In this document: in pieces, positions 34,245 to 43,420 of the stretch | Layout: each line of letters begins with the position of its first letter | Position numbering within the stretch: position 1 is the first letter of the stretch | Assembly (NCBI GenBank): GCA_965206315.1 | Contig: OZ242210.1 | Location: 2,604,001-2,668,000 of the forward strand | Reading direction: 5' to 3' | DNA: 64,000 nucleotides | Origin: Bin16 sp965206315 | GTDB lineage: Bacteria > Chloroflexota > Dehalococcoidia > Lucifugimonadales > Australimonadaceae | Program-made: the position numbers and the translations under genes | Notes under the pieces: generated by a model | Seen by the model: the letters and a program-made list of their open reading frames with translations, nothing else | The model's database searches: none | What the model was told of the DNA's origin: nothing

Positions 34245-34997
34245 CTAGTTCAGCGCGGCGCCGCCGTCCACGATCATCGTCTGGCCAGTCATGAAGTCGC
34301 TGTCCGACGACATCAAGAAGACGCCAGCACCCGCGAGGTCTTCCGGACGCTCGACGCGCTTGATGGCGCGGTCGGGCACGCGGCCCTGGTAGTTCGACTC
34401 GTCGCGCTCTGGGTCGCTCGCCGTCGAGCCCGGCGCGATCGAGTTCACCGTGATGTTGAAGTCGCCGACCTCCCGCGAGAGCGTGCGCGTCATGCCGACC
34501 ACCGCGCCCTTTGACGCTACGTACTGCGTGGACGAGCGCCCCGAGAAGAACGTGCCGGAGCTGATGTTGACGATCTTGCCGTAGCCGCGCGCCTTCATGT
34601 GCGGCAGCACCGCCCGGCAGCAGAGGAACGGCCCGCGGACGTTCACTGCCATGACACGGTCCCATTCCTCAGCCGTGATCTCTTCCACCGTGCCCCGCGT
34701 GATCTGCGGGCGCTGGAAGACCGCAGCGTTGTTCACGAGCCCGTCGATGCGGCCCCACTTCCCGAGCACGGCCTGCGCCATCGCCTCGGTCGACTCGTGG
34801 TCGGAGACGTCCGTCGGTACCGCGATCGCCTCGCCGCCCGCCTCGCCTATCTCCGCCGCCGTCTTCTCCGCGGCGGGACCGTTGATGTCGGCGATGACCA
34901 CCCGCGCGCCTTCCTCCGCGAACCGCATCGAGAACGCTCGGCCGATGCCCTGCGCTCCGCCCGTCACGATGATCACCCGTTCGTCCAGCTTGCCCAT
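34245..34997 (-). CDS. SDR family oxidoreductase
   Basis: 250 residues, classical short-chain dehydrogenase. The NAD(P) motif is VTGGAQGIGRAF, the structural motif NNAAVF follows, and the active-site tyrosine and lysine are in YVASK. The ending GQTMIVDGGAALN is typical. Reversible oxidation of an alcohol or carbonyl; substrate unknown. Its neighbour at 35160 is a close relative. Confidence 0.92.
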   Translation of the reverse strand: MGKLDERVIIVTGGAQGIGRAFSMRFAEEGARVVIADINGPAAEKTAAEIGEAGGEAIAVPTDVSDHESTEAMAQAVLGKWGRIDGLVNNAAVFQRPQITRGTVEEITAEEWDRVMAVNVRGPFLCCRAVLPHMKARGYGKIVNISSGTFFSGRSSTQYVASKGAVVGMTRTLSREVGDFNITVNSIAPGSTASDPERDESNYQGRVPDRAIKRVERPEDLAGAGVFLMSSDSDFMTGQTMIVDGGAALN

Positions 34998-35075
34998 TCG
35001 ATTACCTCTCGCTTGTGGTCCGCCATCCCCGATTCAACCGCCATCCCGCGCCTCCTGCCGTTTCCGCGCCTCTAC

Positions 35076-35155
35076 CGTCATTCCCGCGAAGGCGGGAACC
35101 CAGCATCCCTCGCCCCCGGGGAGAGGGAAACGCGCTTCAGCGCGGGGGTGAGGGT
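35076..35155. repeat. Family-A plus family-B repeats
   Basis: A family-A unit (CGTCATTCCCGCGAAGGCGG, then GAACCCAG) at 35076-35104 is followed by a family-B unit with GGGGAGAGGG, GCGCTTCAGCGCG and GGGTGAGGG. They fill the space between two SDR genes, and the B unit ends five bases before the SDR stop. Confidence 0.75.
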
Positions 35156-35159
35156 GTCC

Positions 35160-35918
35160 CTAATGCACCACGACGCCGCCGTCGACCGCGAGCGTCTGGC
35201 CGGAGATGAAGTCGCTCTCCTCCGACATGAAGAAGATGCCCGCGCCGACGAGGTCCTCCGGCACCTCGATGCGCTTGATGGCTCGGTTCGGGATGCGCAC
35301 CGCGAACTCCTCCATGGAGTGCTCCTCGGTCTCGCTCGCCGTCAGCCCCGGTGCTATCGAGTTCACCCGTATGCCGGACGGTCCGGCCTCGCGCGCGAGC
35401 ACCCGCGTGAACGCGATGACGCCGCCCTTCGACGCCACGTAGTGCACGAGGTTCTCACGCCCATTGAAGAACGTGCCGGAGCTCATGTTGATGATCTTGC
35501 CGTAGCCCTGCTCCTTCATGTGCGGCAACACTGCACGCGAGCAGAGGAAGACGCCCTTCAGGTTCACCGCGAGCATCCGGTCGAACTCGTCCAGCGGTAT
35601 CTCCTCCAGCGGCGCGCGCGTGTGGCGCACCCGGATGGCGATGGCCGCGTTGTTCACGAGCCCCGTGATCTTCCCGAAGCGCGACAGCGTCTCAGCCGCC
35701 ATCATCTCCGTCTGCGCCTGGTCCGACACGTCGACGGTCAGCGCCATCGCCTGCCCGCCTGCCTGCCGCAGCTCCTCCGCCGAGCGTTCGGCCTGCTCGC
35801 CGTTGATGTCCGCCAGCACGACGGACGCGCCCTCGCGCACGAACCCGTCCGCGAACGCCCGGCCGATGCCGGCCGCGCCCCCCGTCACGATGATCACCCT
35901 GTCGTCCAGCCGTCCCAT
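35160..35918 (-). CDS. SDR family oxidoreductase
   Basis: 252 residues. VTGGAAGIGRAFADGF is the dinucleotide motif, NNAAIAIR the structural motif, SSGTFF carries the active Ser and HYVASKGG the Tyr and Lys. It ends SGQTLAVDGGVVVH. It is clearly paralogous to 34245-34997 (shared KGVFLCSRAVLPHMKEQGYGK region), with a repeat pair between them. Confidence 0.92.
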   Translation of the reverse strand: MGRLDDRVIIVTGGAAGIGRAFADGFVREGASVVLADINGEQAERSAEELRQAGGQAMALTVDVSDQAQTEMMAAETLSRFGKITGLVNNAAIAIRVRHTRAPLEEIPLDEFDRMLAVNLKGVFLCSRAVLPHMKEQGYGKIINMSSGTFFNGRENLVHYVASKGGVIAFTRVLAREAGPSGIRVNSIAPGLTASETEEHSMEEFAVRIPNRAIKRIEVPEDLVGAGIFFMSEESDFISGQTLAVDGGVVVH

Positions 35919-35937
35919 ACGTTCCTCCGTCTACACC

Positions 35938-36066
35938 GTCATTCCCGCGAAGGCCCACGCTTTAGCGCGCAACCTCGCAGCCCTGGACGCGGTGCGTAGC
36001 ACCCGTCATTCCCGCGAAGGCGGGAATCCAGGTGACCGTCAGGTCACACGTGCGCAACCAGCGCAC
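35938..36066. repeat. Family-A repeats with extended tail
   Basis: A half unit at 35938-35954 is followed by a full unit at 36004-36032 and a tail GTGACCGTCAGGTCACACG that itself can fold (GTGACC/GGTCAC). The same tail recurs at 38640 and 40078. Confidence 0.7.
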
Positions 36067-36100
36067 ACCGTGGGGTCATGCGTTGAAGTGATGTGTCACG

Positions 36101-36835
36101 TCACTCGGCGTCGCCGAAGCCTTCCGGCGCCTGCCACTGGTTCATCCACTCGATGATCTCGTCGAGCGGCATGACGTCCGCGTACTTCTGGTTCATGTCG
36201 AACAGGTTGATGGCATGCGGCGCCTCGTGACGGTCGAACACGCACTCTTCCGCGACAACGACCTTGTAGCGGTTCGTGCACGCGTCGACCACCGACGCCC
36301 GGACACACCCGCTCGTGCTCTCGCCCGCAACGATGATGGTGTCGACGCCCAGCGCCGTCAGGTGACCGGTCACCGGCGTGCCCCAGAACGCGCTCGGCGA
36401 CGTCTTCTTCAGGAAGACCTCACCCTCGATGGGCGCGACCTCCGGGATGATGTCGTACATCCCTTCGCGCTTTGCGCCGCCGCCCATGTAGCCCGCGCGG
36501 CCCGAGTCCTTGCGTCCCGCCGACGCCCAGCCGATGACGCCGGACTCGCTCTCCGGCAGGCCGGTGACGTGCACGACAGGGATGCCCGTCTCGCGCGCGG
36601 CGGCCAGCAGGCGCTGGATGTGCGGCAGCGACTCCCAAGCCGCAAGCCCGCAACTCCCCGGCCACTCGTCCTTCGCCTCCATCACCGTCTGTGGCTTGTC
36701 GCCGAACACCCATCGGTAGAGGTCGATCATCAGCAAAGCAGGCCGCGACCCGAACCCGCGGGTCTTGTGTCCGCTCGCCGAAACGTGCTCCAGGTCAGCC
36801 TCGCTCAGGTACTTCTCCCACACGCGCTCTGCCAT
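36101..36835 (-). CDS. Isochorismatase-like cysteine hydrolase
   Basis: 244 residues from the ATG at 36835 behind AGGAGG; the open frame continues upstream without coding character. The triad is Asp in LLMIDLYRWVFG, Lys in VFLKKTSPSAFWG and Cys in ESTSGCVRASVVDAC. The group includes N-carbamoylsarcosine amidase-like and maleamate amidase-like enzymes. The maleate-isomerase-like gene at 47701 would fit a maleamate route, but the two are not linked. Confidence 0.88.
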   Translation of the reverse strand: MAERVWEKYLSEADLEHVSASGHKTRGFGSRPALLMIDLYRWVFGDKPQTVMEAKDEWPGSCGLAAWESLPHIQRLLAAARETGIPVVHVTGLPESESGVIGWASAGRKDSGRAGYMGGGAKREGMYDIIPEVAPIEGEVFLKKTSPSAFWGTPVTGHLTALGVDTIIVAGESTSGCVRASVVDACTNRYKVVVAEECVFDRHEAPHAINLFDMNQKYADVMPLDEIIEWMNQWQAPEGFGDAE

Positions 36836-37039
36836 CGCCGGCCTCCTTTCGTACTGTCGAGCCTTGCGCGGCAATCCTACACCCGACGCGCGGAAGCCGT
36901 CATGCGCGTCCGGCGGGTCCCTTCCCTCTTGACGGGGGAAGGTTAGAGCCTGCCCCGCACTTGGATGGGGGAATGGGGGCGCCTTGACGTTGAACGCCGC
37001 TGCCCATAGCCTTCCCGCGCCCATGACGAGAGGGAAAGC

Positions 37040-37282
37040 ATGAATGCCTGGGTAGTCCTGCTGCTGATAGTCCTTGCCCTGCTGCTGATGACGTGGCTGC
37101 TTGCGCTCGCCATCACCCACTGGCATATCCACAGGTGGTGGGGCATCAGACACATGCGGTACTTCGCGTACACCAACCTGATCATGCGCAGCCACGTGAC
37201 CGGCACCATCGCAGGCGTCCACTACCAGCCGACCGAGGAAGAACTCCAGTACATCGATGACGTGAGAGAAGGCAAGGCATGA
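37040..37282 (+). CDS. Small single-pass membrane protein of unknown function
   Basis: 80 residues, GAGGGAAAGC before the ATG. Residues 3-26 form one strongly hydrophobic helix (WVVLLLIVLALLLMTWLLAL). It is followed by an aromatic/His-rich stretch (THWHIHRWWGIRHMRYF) likely at the membrane surface, and an acidic tail. No family recognised. It lies 51 bases before an LLM oxidoreductase gene on the same strand. Confidence 0.65.
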   Translation: MNAWVVLLLIVLALLLMTWLLALAITHWHIHRWWGIRHMRYFAYTNLIMRSHVTGTIAGVHYQPTEEELQYIDDVREGKA

Positions 37283-37333
37283 GCGCAGGCCTTTTCCCGT
37301 AGACTAGCGCCATCTTCGGAAGCGAGGCGCCAC

Positions 37334-38278
37334 ATGGACGTTGGCCTGATGGTGGAGGGACAGCACGACCTGGACTGGGAGCGGTGGCTGCACATCCTCC
37401 ATCTCGCGGAGCGGCTCGGCTTCCCGTCGGTGTTCCGCTCCGACCACTACTTCATCAACGACCAGCGCCCGTCGCTGGAGACATGGACGTCGCTCGCGGT
37501 CGCAGCGCGCGAGACGTCGACGCTCCGGTTCGGGCCGCTCGTCGCGCCGGTGACGTTCCGCCACCCCGTCGACGTGGGACGCATGGCCGCACAGATCGAC
37601 CTGCTCAGCGGCGGGAGGTTCGTGATGGGCGTCGGCAACGGCTGGCACCAGCCCGAGCACGACGCCTACGGCATCCCCTTCCCGGAGCCTGCCGAGCGGG
37701 CGGCGCGGCTGGGCGAGGCTATCCGGCTGATGAAGGCGATGTGGGGGCCGGGGCCGGTTTCGTTCGACGGCAGGTACTACCAGCTGCAAGACATCGACGT
37801 GCTGCCGAAGCCCGCGCCGGGCCGTCCGTACCTGCTCGTCGGCGGCAACGGACCGAAGCGCACGCTGCGCTATGCCGCTCAGTACGCCGACGAGTGGAAC
37901 ACGGTCAACGCGCCACCGGAGACCCTTGCCGAGCGCATCGCCATCCTCGACGCGCACTGTGAGGCCATCGGCCGCGACCCGGCGTCGATCAGGAAGACGA
38001 TGATGACGTTCGCATTCGTCGGCCCGGACGATGCGACCATCGAGCGGAACATGGACCGCTTCCCCAGGATGGCGGGAGTGGGTGCTCTCGAGGCACGGAA
38101 GGCCGCTGTACGTGAGCGCGGTCAGCCGGCGGGTGGAGCGGAGGAGGTCATCGACCACCTCGGCAGGCTCGCGGAGCTCGGCATCAGCGAGGTGCAGTTC
38201 CAGCACCTCGACTTCCACGACGATACCGTTCCAGGGTTCCTCGCCTCCGACGTTGCGCCGAAGGTGAAGAGCCTGTAG
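37334..38278 (+). CDS. LLM-class F420-dependent oxidoreductase
   Basis: 314 residues, luciferase-like barrel. HILHLAERLGFPSVFRSDHYF, FGPLVAPVTFRHPVDVGRMAAQIDLLSGGRFVMGVGNGW and PYLLVGGNGPKRTLRYAAQYADEW are the standard segments of the F420-dependent TIGR-type group. Function beyond hydride transfer is unknown. The next gene (ABM-like) starts 23 bases on. Confidence 0.9.
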   Translation: MDVGLMVEGQHDLDWERWLHILHLAERLGFPSVFRSDHYFINDQRPSLETWTSLAVAARETSTLRFGPLVAPVTFRHPVDVGRMAAQIDLLSGGRFVMGVGNGWHQPEHDAYGIPFPEPAERAARLGEAIRLMKAMWGPGPVSFDGRYYQLQDIDVLPKPAPGRPYLLVGGNGPKRTLRYAAQYADEWNTVNAPPETLAERIAILDAHCEAIGRDPASIRKTMMTFAFVGPDDATIERNMDRFPRMAGVGALEARKAAVRERGQPAGGAEEVIDHLGRLAELGISEVQFQHLDFHDDTVPGFLASDVAPKVKSL

Positions 38279-38301
38279 GAGGACGTGATAAAGTCCCCCG
38301 C

Positions 38302-38607
38302 ATGCACGCGAGAGTCATCACCTTCGAGGTCCACGCCCGCCCTGCGCTCGACGACGCCCAGAACGCTTTCGAGCGTCTCGTGGTGCCGGAGATGCGCAGG
38401 CTCCCCGGCTACGATGGCGCGTACCTGATGCGCGAGGGCAACACGCGCGGAATGATCGTCATGCTGTGGGAGACCGAGGACACGCTGCAGTCCGGCGAGG
38501 CGACACCCGGCCTCAGCGAGCAGATGACGCGCCTCCGGCCTCTCCTCGGGCAGCACCCCGCCTACACTACCTGCGAGGTCGGTTACGCGGACCACCCGCT
38601 CAACTGA
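38302..38607 (+). CDS. ABM-like (ferredoxin-fold) monooxygenase or EthD-type small protein
   Basis: 101 residues with a beta-alpha-beta dimeric alpha/beta-barrel pattern: ARVITFEVHARPALDDAQNAFERLVVPEMRRLPGYDGAYLM, then GMIVMLWETEDTL. This is typical of antibiotic biosynthesis monooxygenase-like domains. Likely forms a dimer; role unknown. Probably co-transcribed with the LLM gene. Confidence 0.72.
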   Translation: MHARVITFEVHARPALDDAQNAFERLVVPEMRRLPGYDGAYLMREGNTRGMIVMLWETEDTLQSGEATPGLSEQMTRLRPLLGQHPAYTTCEVGYADHPLN

Positions 38608-38610
38608 TCT

Positions 38611-38820
38611 CGTCATTCCAGCACCGGCTGGAATCGAAGTGACCGCAGGTCACACGTGCGCAAGCAGCGCACGTCGCGCCGCGAAGCGGACGCGCAACCC
38701 CGTTCCGGCCTCCCCGTCATTCCCGCGAAGGCAGGAACCTCTCTTGGTGTAGGGGCATCCCTCGTGGGTGCCCATACCGGCTCCCCTCGCCCTCTGGGAG
38801 AGGGGCTGGGGGTGAGGGTT
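38611..38820. repeat. Repeat cluster: two family-A, one D, one B
   Basis: Family A at 38611-38638 (arms CCAGC/GCTGG) with the folding tail and a CGCGCCGCGAAGCGGACGCG segment; a second A variant at 38716-38742; family D (GGTGTAGGGGCATCCCTCGT) at about 38747-38776; and a family-B unit to about 38820. It fills the space between convergent genes. Confidence 0.7.
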
Positions 38821-38828
38821 GCTGACGC

Positions 38829-39194
38829 CTACTCCTCGGTCTGCGTCGTCTGGCCGCCCTTGCGCGTCACGGTGATGTGCGCGAACGACGTGTCCGGCAG
38901 CGAGCCGTGCCAGTGCTTCTCGCCCGCAGGCGCGAACACTACGTCGCCCGTTTCGACCTCCGCCCGGTCGCCGCTCTCCGTCACGACCACGCCGCGGCCC
39001 TCCGTCACGATGAGGAGCTGGTCGCTCTCGTGGTAGTGGAACTTGTTCCGCACACCGACCCCGAAACTCACCACGCTCACGTTGAAGTCGTTGCTGTCCG
39101 GCGCGAGCGGCTGTCGCGCTACGTCGTCGCTCGTGAACAACGGCCCTGCCGCCGGCTCCTTCTCGACCTCGCTGATCTTCCGCACCTGCATCAT
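38829..39194 (-). CDS. Single-domain cupin protein
   Basis: 121 residues. One cupin barrel: GVGVRNKFHYHESDQLLIVTEGRG provides the HxH and Glu of motif 1, and GDVVFAPAGEKHWHGS the motif 2 histidines. Metal-binding, substrate unknown. GGAGTG precedes the ATG. Confidence 0.86.
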   Translation of the reverse strand: MMQVRKISEVEKEPAAGPLFTSDDVARQPLAPDSNDFNVSVVSFGVGVRNKFHYHESDQLLIVTEGRGVVVTESGDRAEVETGDVVFAPAGEKHWHGSLPDTSFAHITVTRKGGQTTQTEE

Positions 39195-39210
39195 TCACTC
39201 CTTCCGATTT

Positions 39211-39262
39211 GATCCCCTCTCCTGAGGGAGAGGGCAACGCGCTTCAGCGCGTGGGTGAGGGC
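39211..39262. repeat. Family-B repeat
   Basis: CCCCTCTCCTGAGGGAGAGG hairpin, then GCGCTTCAGCGCG hairpin and GGGTGAGGGCC, between the cupin and TenA-like genes. Confidence 0.75.
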
Positions 39263-39292
39263 CTCCGCTGGGGGATAGGACGTAGAAGCGCC

Positions 39293-39979
39293 CTACGCGT
39301 ACGCGTCGTATATGCCCTCGAACTTGCCCAGTTTCAGCCGCACCTGCGTCTCCGCCATGTGCCGCACCATCTCGATATCGCGGTCGTCGCGTATCATCCG
39401 CACGACCGCCTCCGCTGCTTCCGCCGCGTGGTCCACGTCCACGATGCCGTGGATGCGGAAGAACTCCAGGTGCTCCGCCGGGATGTTGTACGGCGCCTCC
39501 TGCAGGTAGTTGAACAGCTCCGTCGAGTACCGCTGCACCATGGTCTCGTTCGTCAGTCCCGACGCCCTGCCCGCCGCCGGGCACGTGTTGATGAGCGACG
39601 ACGCCACGATGACGCTCGTGTGCAGCAGCACCTCGTGCACCGGCACCATCTCCTCGAAATCGCGGTCCGTCAGCCCGATGTTGATGCCGAACTCCTGGCA
39701 GAGGTCCGGGTGGTCGTGCTCGGCGACGATGCCCGCGATCATGTCCTTGAAGGCACGCGGGTTGTCGGCCGCCTTGATCATGCGTATCGCCCCGCTCTTG
39801 AGCAGCGCGCGGTTGAACCACGTGTGCTGCAGCGCGTACCCCTGCAGCCGTCGTATCGTCAGCGTGCCAGCGCGCAGGTCGCGGAAGTACCGCGTCTCCA
39901 TCAACGCATCCGCCGCAGGCTCCACCACGTCGGCCACCAACTCGTCAACGAAGCTCTTCACGTCCACTGTTGTAGTCAT
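39293..39979 (-). CDS. TenA/PqqC-like (haem-oxygenase fold) protein, possible di-iron oxidase
   Basis: 228 residues from the ATG at 39979 behind GGAAGGAGG. It is all-helical. ALQHTWFNRALL, IVAEHDHPDLCQEF, EFFRIHGIVDVDHAAEAAEAV and MVRHMAETQVRL carry the repeated His and Glu of the iron-containing redox (HDO-type) members. TenA-type thiaminase is the alternative, but the E/H-rich helices favour a metal enzyme. A family-B repeat separates it from the cupin gene. Confidence 0.78.
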   Translation of the reverse strand: MTTTVDVKSFVDELVADVVEPAADALMETRYFRDLRAGTLTIRRLQGYALQHTWFNRALLKSGAIRMIKAADNPRAFKDMIAGIVAEHDHPDLCQEFGINIGLTDRDFEEMVPVHEVLLHTSVIVASSLINTCPAAGRASGLTNETMVQRYSTELFNYLQEAPYNIPAEHLEFFRIHGIVDVDHAAEAAEAVVRMIRDDRDIEMVRHMAETQVRLKLGKFEGIYDAYA

Positions 39980-40051
39980 GCCGCGCCTCCTTCCCTTGTG
40001 CGCCATACTCTACGCCCTGCACGGCGAGGGTCAACCGTGGCAAGCCGCCGT

Positions 40052-40137
40052 CATTCCAGCACCGGCTGGAATCCAAGTGACCGCAGGTCACACGTGCGCA
40101 GCAGCGCACGACGCGCCGCGAAGCGGACGCGCAAGCC
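40052..40137. repeat. Family-A repeat with extended tail
   Basis: CGTCATTCCAGCACCGGCTG then GAATCCAAG, followed by GTGACCGCAGGTCACACG and CGCGCCGCGAAGCGGACGCG. The whole 85-base block is nearly the same as that at 38611-38698, so this longer unit was duplicated as a piece. Confidence 0.75.
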
Positions 40138-40160
40138 TTCTGCCCATGTAACATACCTCC

Positions 40161-40859
40161 ATGTTCTCCCCCGACGACGACCGCAGCGCCCCGCTCTACG
40201 AGCGCTACTCCGTCGAGTTGCTCGGCGCGGACGACGCTCCCGCCCCCGGCGGCCAGCCCGGCGACGGCGTGACGCTCCACACGACGTGCGGCGACGTGGC
40301 GTGCATCCTGCACCGCCCCGGCGAGGAGCGCGGCGTGGGCGTCGTCTGGGCCGCGGGCGCGCGAGGCGGGTTCGACGGCCCGGCGAGCGGCCTCTACCGC
40401 GACCTCGCCGTCCGCCTCGCAGGGCGCGGTATCGCCTCGCTGCGCGTCAACTACCGCCACCCGGCGAACCTCGACGAGTCGACGCTCGACGTGCTCTGCG
40501 CGGTCTGGCACATGGCCGCGCTCGGCTACACGCGTGTCGCGCTCGTCGGGCACTCGTTCGGCGGGGGCGTCGTCATATCGGCGTCGCGCTACACGACGCA
40601 CGCCCGGGGCGTGGTCGCGCTCGCGAGCCAGACGATGGGCGCGGAGGACGCCGCGCTTCTCGGCGGCAGGCCGCTGCTCGTCGTCCACGGCGAGGCCGAC
40701 GCCGTCCTTCCGCTCGTGAACGCCGAGACCATCATCGACTGGGCGCCCGGCCCCAAGCAGCTCGTCACCTACCCCGGTGCGGGCCACGGCCTCCGCGAAT
40801 GCGCCGGCGAGCTCCGCACCCTCCTCGAAGACTGGCTCACGGACCTGCTGCTGGCGTAG
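40161..40859 (+). CDS. Alpha/beta hydrolase (dienelactone-hydrolase-like)
   Basis: 232 residues. The nucleophile elbow is LVGHSFGGGVV, with the acid in VVHGEADAVLPL and the His in YPGAGHGLRECA, completing a Ser-Asp-His triad. GGFDGPASGLYRDLAVRLA is the N-terminal oxyanion region. Substrate unknown. Confidence 0.88.
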   Translation: MFSPDDDRSAPLYERYSVELLGADDAPAPGGQPGDGVTLHTTCGDVACILHRPGEERGVGVVWAAGARGGFDGPASGLYRDLAVRLAGRGIASLRVNYRHPANLDESTLDVLCAVWHMAALGYTRVALVGHSFGGGVVISASRYTTHARGVVALASQTMGAEDAALLGGRPLLVVHGEADAVLPLVNAETIIDWAPGPKQLVTYPGAGHGLRECAGELRTLLEDWLTDLLLA

Positions 40860-40867
40860 CGCAATCG

Positions 40868-41148
40868 TCATTCCCGCCCCCCACCCGTCATTCCCGCACC
40901 GGCGGGAATCCAGGTGCGCGGGCAGCGCACGCGGCGGGGCCGTGGGTGGTGGTGTCTGACGTAGGGGCGTCCCTCGTGGGCGCCCTGCCTGGCCCCCCCT
41001 CTCCTGAGGGAGAGGGCAACGCGCTTCAGCGCGTGGGTGAGGGCCCTCGGGGCGAGGCCGGGTGGGGGCCTTGTCGTTCCGAGCGGAGCGCAGCGGAGTC
41101 GAGGAATCTCTCAGGAAAAGGGGCAGCCGTGTGGCTGCCCCTACATCA
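40868..41148. repeat. Large repeat cluster with families A, B, C and D
   Basis: A partial and a full family-A unit (to about 40916), a D unit GTAGGGGCGTCCCTCGTGGG at about 40962, a B unit at about 40998-41044, a C unit (GAGCGGAGCGCAGCGGAGTC then GAGGAATCTCTCAGG) near 41075-41116, and a D-type hairpin GGGGCAGCCGTGTGGCTGCC at about 41120-41146. No coding sequence. Confidence 0.72.
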
Positions 41149-41168
41149 CGCTATGCTCCGAACAATCC

Positions 41169-42323
41169 CTACGTGTCGCGCTCATTCGTGGGGCCGACCA
41201 CGCCATTGCTGTACGGGATGAACGCCTTCATCCGGGAGATGACGCCGTGCTTCGCAAGCTCGGCTTCGAAGATGCGGTTGATCTCCGGGTCTTGGTCCTC
41301 GTACTCGATCTGCATCCCGCCTTCCTTGATGCTGACGTTGGACTCGCCCCACTGGCTCGGTTGGCCGTCGCCGCTGCGGAGCGCGAGGTAGCGCGCGGGC
41401 TCAGGCCCCGTGTTGAAGTGCTGATGGTAAGTGGCATCGGAGGGGACGATGATCATGCCGCCCTTCTTCCAGGGCGCGATCTCGTACTCGGGGTTATCGT
41501 TATCCCACCAGAGCGCCGAGAACCCGACTCCGCCCAGGATGACCAGGTGCGCGCCCGGCCCGTGCCGGTGGCCCTTCTTGTACGTGCCCACCGGGAACTC
41601 GGAGATGTGCGCTCCGGTCACGTTCCCCGCGAGGTCGAAGTGCGTGTTGATGCCGCCCGCGCCGCGGTCGCGGTACTTCCACAGTTTCATGATGTCGGCG
41701 TTCGGCACGAAGTTCGTCTTCCACATCGTCCCGAACTTCGTCCCCTTCCGCTGGTAGAGCGTCCCCTGCCCGTTGAAGAAGTCCTCGTCCTCGCCGGAGA
41801 AGCGGTCCTTGAACCGGAACGGGTTGTTGAAGACGAACTCGTTGCTGCGGAACATGCGCATCACGGGCGGCGCGTTCGTCATGGAGACGTACCGCGCGGG
41901 CTCCGTGCCGCTGCCGTTGAAGTGCTGGTACGACGCGTTCAGCGGGATGACCAGCAGGCTCCCCGCCGCCCACTCGAACGTCGCCTTCTGGCCCTCGCTC
42001 AGCCACACGCTCGTCGCGCCGCGGCCGGAGACGACGTACATCACCTCTTCGTACATGTGGCTCTCGGGCTCCGACTTGCCGCCAGGCTTGATCTCCACCA
42101 GGTGCGCGTCGTTCGGCAGCATCGGGTTCGGGATGTTGATCACCGCGCCCTTGCCGCCCTTCCGCTCCCAGTCGCCGAGCTCGACCTCGTTCAGGTCCTC
42201 AAACTTGTAATCGACGATGCGCTTGACGCCCTCGCGCTCGATCCAGTCGAAGTACGGATCGCCCGCCTCCCACATATCCATCTTGTCGGGGACTTCTGCC
42301 TCTCGCAGGTCAACGACTGCCAT
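41169..42323 (-). CDS. Tandem-cupin (bicupin) protein, paralogue 3
   Basis: 384 residues. The first barrel carries ESHMYEEVMYVVSGRGATSVW. The second carries FPVGTYKKGHRHGPGAHLVILGG, GFSALWW and YHQHFNTGPEPARYLALR. It shares the paralogues' TYKK-HRHGPG box and the FNNPFRFKDR-type linker, but lacks adjacent Rieske or transporter genes. GGAGGAG precedes the ATG. Confidence 0.8.
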   Translation of the reverse strand: MAVVDLREAEVPDKMDMWEAGDPYFDWIEREGVKRIVDYKFEDLNEVELGDWERKGGKGAVINIPNPMLPNDAHLVEIKPGGKSEPESHMYEEVMYVVSGRGATSVWLSEGQKATFEWAAGSLLVIPLNASYQHFNGSGTEPARYVSMTNAPPVMRMFRSNEFVFNNPFRFKDRFSGEDEDFFNGQGTLYQRKGTKFGTMWKTNFVPNADIMKLWKYRDRGAGGINTHFDLAGNVTGAHISEFPVGTYKKGHRHGPGAHLVILGGVGFSALWWDNDNPEYEIAPWKKGGMIIVPSDATYHQHFNTGPEPARYLALRSGDGQPSQWGESNVSIKEGGMQIEYEDQDPEINRIFEAELAKHGVISRMKAFIPYSNGVVGPTNERDT

Positions 42324-42409
42324 GTCTCGCTCCTCCCGTCGGTCTCAGTAGTACGTGCGCCCCACTTTACCACGAGTGCAGGTTGTCTCGTCATTCCCGC
42401 CTCTTCCCG

Positions 42410-43420
42410 TCATTCCCGCGAAGGCGGGAAGGTGGATTCACATTCGAAGTGCAACACCTGCTCTCGTAGCACCTCGGCCGGGGTCTGCCACTCGAGGCAC
42501 TTGCGCGGCGTATTGTTATACACCCTCAACAGCGCCGTGAACTCTCCCTCCGACAGTGAGGCCAGGTTCGTCTTGCGGGGTAAGAACCAGCGCATCCGTC
42601 CGATAGCGTTCTCCACGCCTCCCTTCTGCCACGGAGAATAGGTGTCGCAGAAGAACGTCTCGATGCCCCAGGCGTGGAGTTCGTAGTGGTGGGCGAACTC
42701 CGTGCCGTTGTCGAACGTGACCGTCTGGCGGAACTCCGGTGGCAGCGGTCCCAGGACGGCGGCGATGGCTTTGGCGACCGGTGCTGCTGCCCTCGAAGGT
42801 CGCCGCACCGCGATCAGCAGCCTTGAACGGCGCTCGTGCAGCATCAGCACCGTCTGCCCGGTCCTGCCGAACTGCATCCCATCCGCCTCCCAGTGCCCGA
42901 ATGTCTGCCGGTCGGCAACTGCTGCAGGGCGTTCCGAGAGCGGCCGGCGGTGCAGAATGGTGCGGGCCGAACTGCTCCCTCCGCGCTGGTGCCGACCGCG
43001 CCGCCACTTCCCCCGTCGCAAGAGCTTGCGCCACGAATAGTCCTTCGTCCGCGCTATCTGCGCGTAGATGAACCGGTAGATGCTCTCATGGGAGGTGACG
43101 CTCTTGCCGCGCTCCTTCTTCAACCGCCCCGCCACTGCCTCCGGCGACCAGCCCAGTTGCAACCCGCTCAGCACATCCCTGCGGAGCTCGTCGTCTCGGT
43201 CCAGCCGTGCGCCACTCCAGCGCCGTGCACGGGCCTGCTCGTGGGCATAGGTCGCCCGGTAGCCGCCGTCCTTCGTGCCGTTGCGCTTCAACTCCCGAGC
43301 AATCGTCGGTGGCGGGCGATCCAGAGTTGCTGCGATTTCCCGGAGCGAGCGCCCCTCAGCACGTAGGCGGGCAATCGCACAGCGTTCCTCAATCCCAAGC
43401 TGCGTATAGCGGTTCCCCAT
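42410..43420 (-). CDS. IS30-family transposase (copy 1)
   Basis: 336 residues. The N-terminal HTH is ERCAIARLRAEGRSLREIAATL ... TIARELKRNG. The DDE catalytic residues lie in GHWEADGM, TFDNGTEFAHH and WQKGGVENAIGRM. The IS lacks a stop codon of its own at this end: the frame passes through the terminal repeat and stops in the flanking family-A repeat, giving a tail ECESTFPPSRE. Copy 2 has an internal stop at the equivalent place. Confidence 0.93.
   Translation of the reverse strand: MGNRYTQLGIEERCAIARLRAEGRSLREIAATLDRPPPTIARELKRNGTKDGGYRATYAHEQARARRWSGARLDRDDELRRDVLSGLQLGWSPEAVAGRLKKERGKSVTSHESIYRFIYAQIARTKDYSWRKLLRRGKWRRGRHQRGGSSSARTILHRRPLSERPAAVADRQTFGHWEADGMQFGRTGQTVLMLHERRSRLLIAVRRPSRAAAPVAKAIAAVLGPLPPEFRQTVTFDNGTEFAHHYELHAWGIETFFCDTYSPWQKGGVENAIGRMRWFLPRKTNLASLSEGEFTALLRVYNNTPRKCLEWQTPAEVLREQVLHFECESTFPPSRE

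Noticed and set aside
36836..37222. N-terminal extension of the cysteine hydrolase up to 37222
   Set aside because: The extension contains no family sequence and overlaps an opposite-strand gene; the ATG at 36835 has a strong AGGAGG site.
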